A DNA stretch of 6,771 nt, taken from assembly GCA_009702725.1 (NCBI GenBank), contig WLHM01000067.1:1-6771 (forward strand), given 5' to 3'. Positions within the stretch are counted from its first letter, which is position 1. Each line of letters begins with the position of its first letter. The notes under the pieces are model-generated. The model saw nothing but the letters and a program-made list of their open reading frames with translations, did no database searches and was not told the DNA's origin. Positions 6,202 through 6,771 of this stretch are shown piece after piece. Source of the stretch: Actinomycetota bacterium. Lineage in GTDB: Bacteria > Actinomycetota > Actinomycetes > S36-B12. The position numbers and the translations under genes were made by a program.

Positions 6202-6771
6202 CTACACAATCACTAGTTCACGGGGCTGATGATTAAGTGACTCATATCCGTTTTCGGTGCACACCACAATATCTTCAATTCTGGCCCCGTAGCGGCCAGC
6301 AAGATAAAAACCGGGCTCAACACTAAATACCATTCCTGCTGCTAACGGCAAATCATTGCCCGAAACGATATACGGCTCTTCGTGGGATTCAAGGCCGATG
6401 CCGTGCCCGGTGCGATGGATAAACAGTTCACCAAGGCCCGCTGCCACCAACACCTCTCGACCGGTTGCATCAACCTGCTCGCAGGTTACTTCAGGTTTAA
6501 CCGACGCGCAGGCAGCCTTTTGAGCCTGCAGCAAGATCGCATAACTATCTGCGTATTCAGCGCCAGGTGCACCAAGGCTGTAGGTCCGGGTGCAGTCACT
6601 TCGATAGCCATCAGGCATTGTTCCGCCGATGTCAACGACTACTGGATCACCGATAGCAAGAACCCGATCCGATACCTCATGATGTGGGCTGGCGGCATTT
6701 GGCCCACTTGCCACAATCACGAAATCCACGGCCACGTGACCAGCAGCCATAATCAAATTACTAATTTCTGC
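6202..6771 (-). CDS. M24 family Xaa-Pro peptidase, N-terminus cut by window edge
   Basis: The reading frame is open to the right edge, so only the C-terminal 189 residues are present; this is the catalytic pita-bread domain, and the N-terminal creatinase-like domain should lie beyond the window. The enzyme is expected to cleave an Xaa-Pro bond in dipeptides or peptide N-termini using two metal ions in the cytosol. All five metal ligands are visible, numbered from the window edge: D47 (VDIGG), D59 (SDCTRT), H123 (in HRTGHGIGLESHEEPY), E152 (FSVEPGFY) and E166 (ARIEDIV). The SGPNAASPHH segment (22-31) is typical of PepQ/aminopeptidase P relatives. The first in-frame TTG and ATG, near 6756 and 6750, are internal codons rather than starts. 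Methionine aminopeptidase is less likely, given SGPNAASPHH and the PY-VSG-D context. It is the most upstream gene of the minus-strand train seen here. Confidence 0.92.
   Translation of the reverse strand, partial: AEISNLIMAAGHVAVDFVIVASGPNAASPHHEVSDRVLAIGDPVVVDIGGTMPDGYRSDCTRTYSLGAPGAEYADSYAILLQAQKAACASVKPEVTCEQVDATGREVLVAAGLGELFIHRTGHGIGLESHEEPYIVSGNDLPLAAGMVFSVEPGFYLAGRYGARIEDIVVCTENGYESLNHQPRELVIV

Overview
The window comes from an actinobacterium (Actinomycetota). The strongest pointers are an RbpA homologue, a protein confined to that phylum, and the block rbpA / fxsA / ppm1 / lnt, a neighbourhood familiar from Streptomyces and, with lnt and ppm1 fused, from mycobacteria. Base composition looks only moderately GC-rich (mid-50s % by eye, not calculated). 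Together with the short or negative intergenic gaps, this fits a compact-genome aquatic actinobacterium better than a Streptomyces, but that placement is inference.

Layout: positions 1-188 are the leader of rbpA, possibly with the last codons of an upstream gene at 2-40. rbpA (189-557, +) is the only convincing plus-strand gene. It converges on a minus-strand gene train filling the rest of the window, and a strong hairpin at 589-618 sits at the meeting point, inside the last codons of fxsA. Read 5' to 3' on the minus strand, the train is: a Xaa-Pro/M24 peptidase cut by the right edge (6771-6202), an acyl-CoA dehydrogenase (6196-5021), a YtcJ-type amidohydrolase (5024-3429), apolipoprotein N-acyltransferase lnt (3432-1885), polyprenol-phosphate mannose synthase ppm1 (1888-1109) and fxsA (1099-587). 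Three consecutive junctions are 4-nt GTGA/ATGA stop-start overlaps and the other two gaps are 5 and 9 nt. This looks like one transcription unit whose promoter lies beyond the right edge.

Function: lnt and ppm1 form an envelope module. Lnt adds the N-acyl chain to lipoproteins, and Ppm1 makes the lipid-linked mannose used for protein O-mannosylation and mannolipids. FxsA is a small membrane protein of unclear job. The three upstream genes are catabolic (peptide, amide and acyl-CoA turnover) with no visible pathway link to the envelope genes. RbpA is an RNA polymerase/sigma-binding transcription factor.

No mobile element, CRISPR array, RNA gene or novel defence-like system is visible; this is an ordinary core-genome region. 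The points most worth a second look are a divergent RbpA (shortened C-x-C zinc knuckle, depleted basic linker, acidic tail), a SigR-like promoter candidate upstream of rbpA, and the strand-asymmetric terminator hairpin inside the fxsA coding end.
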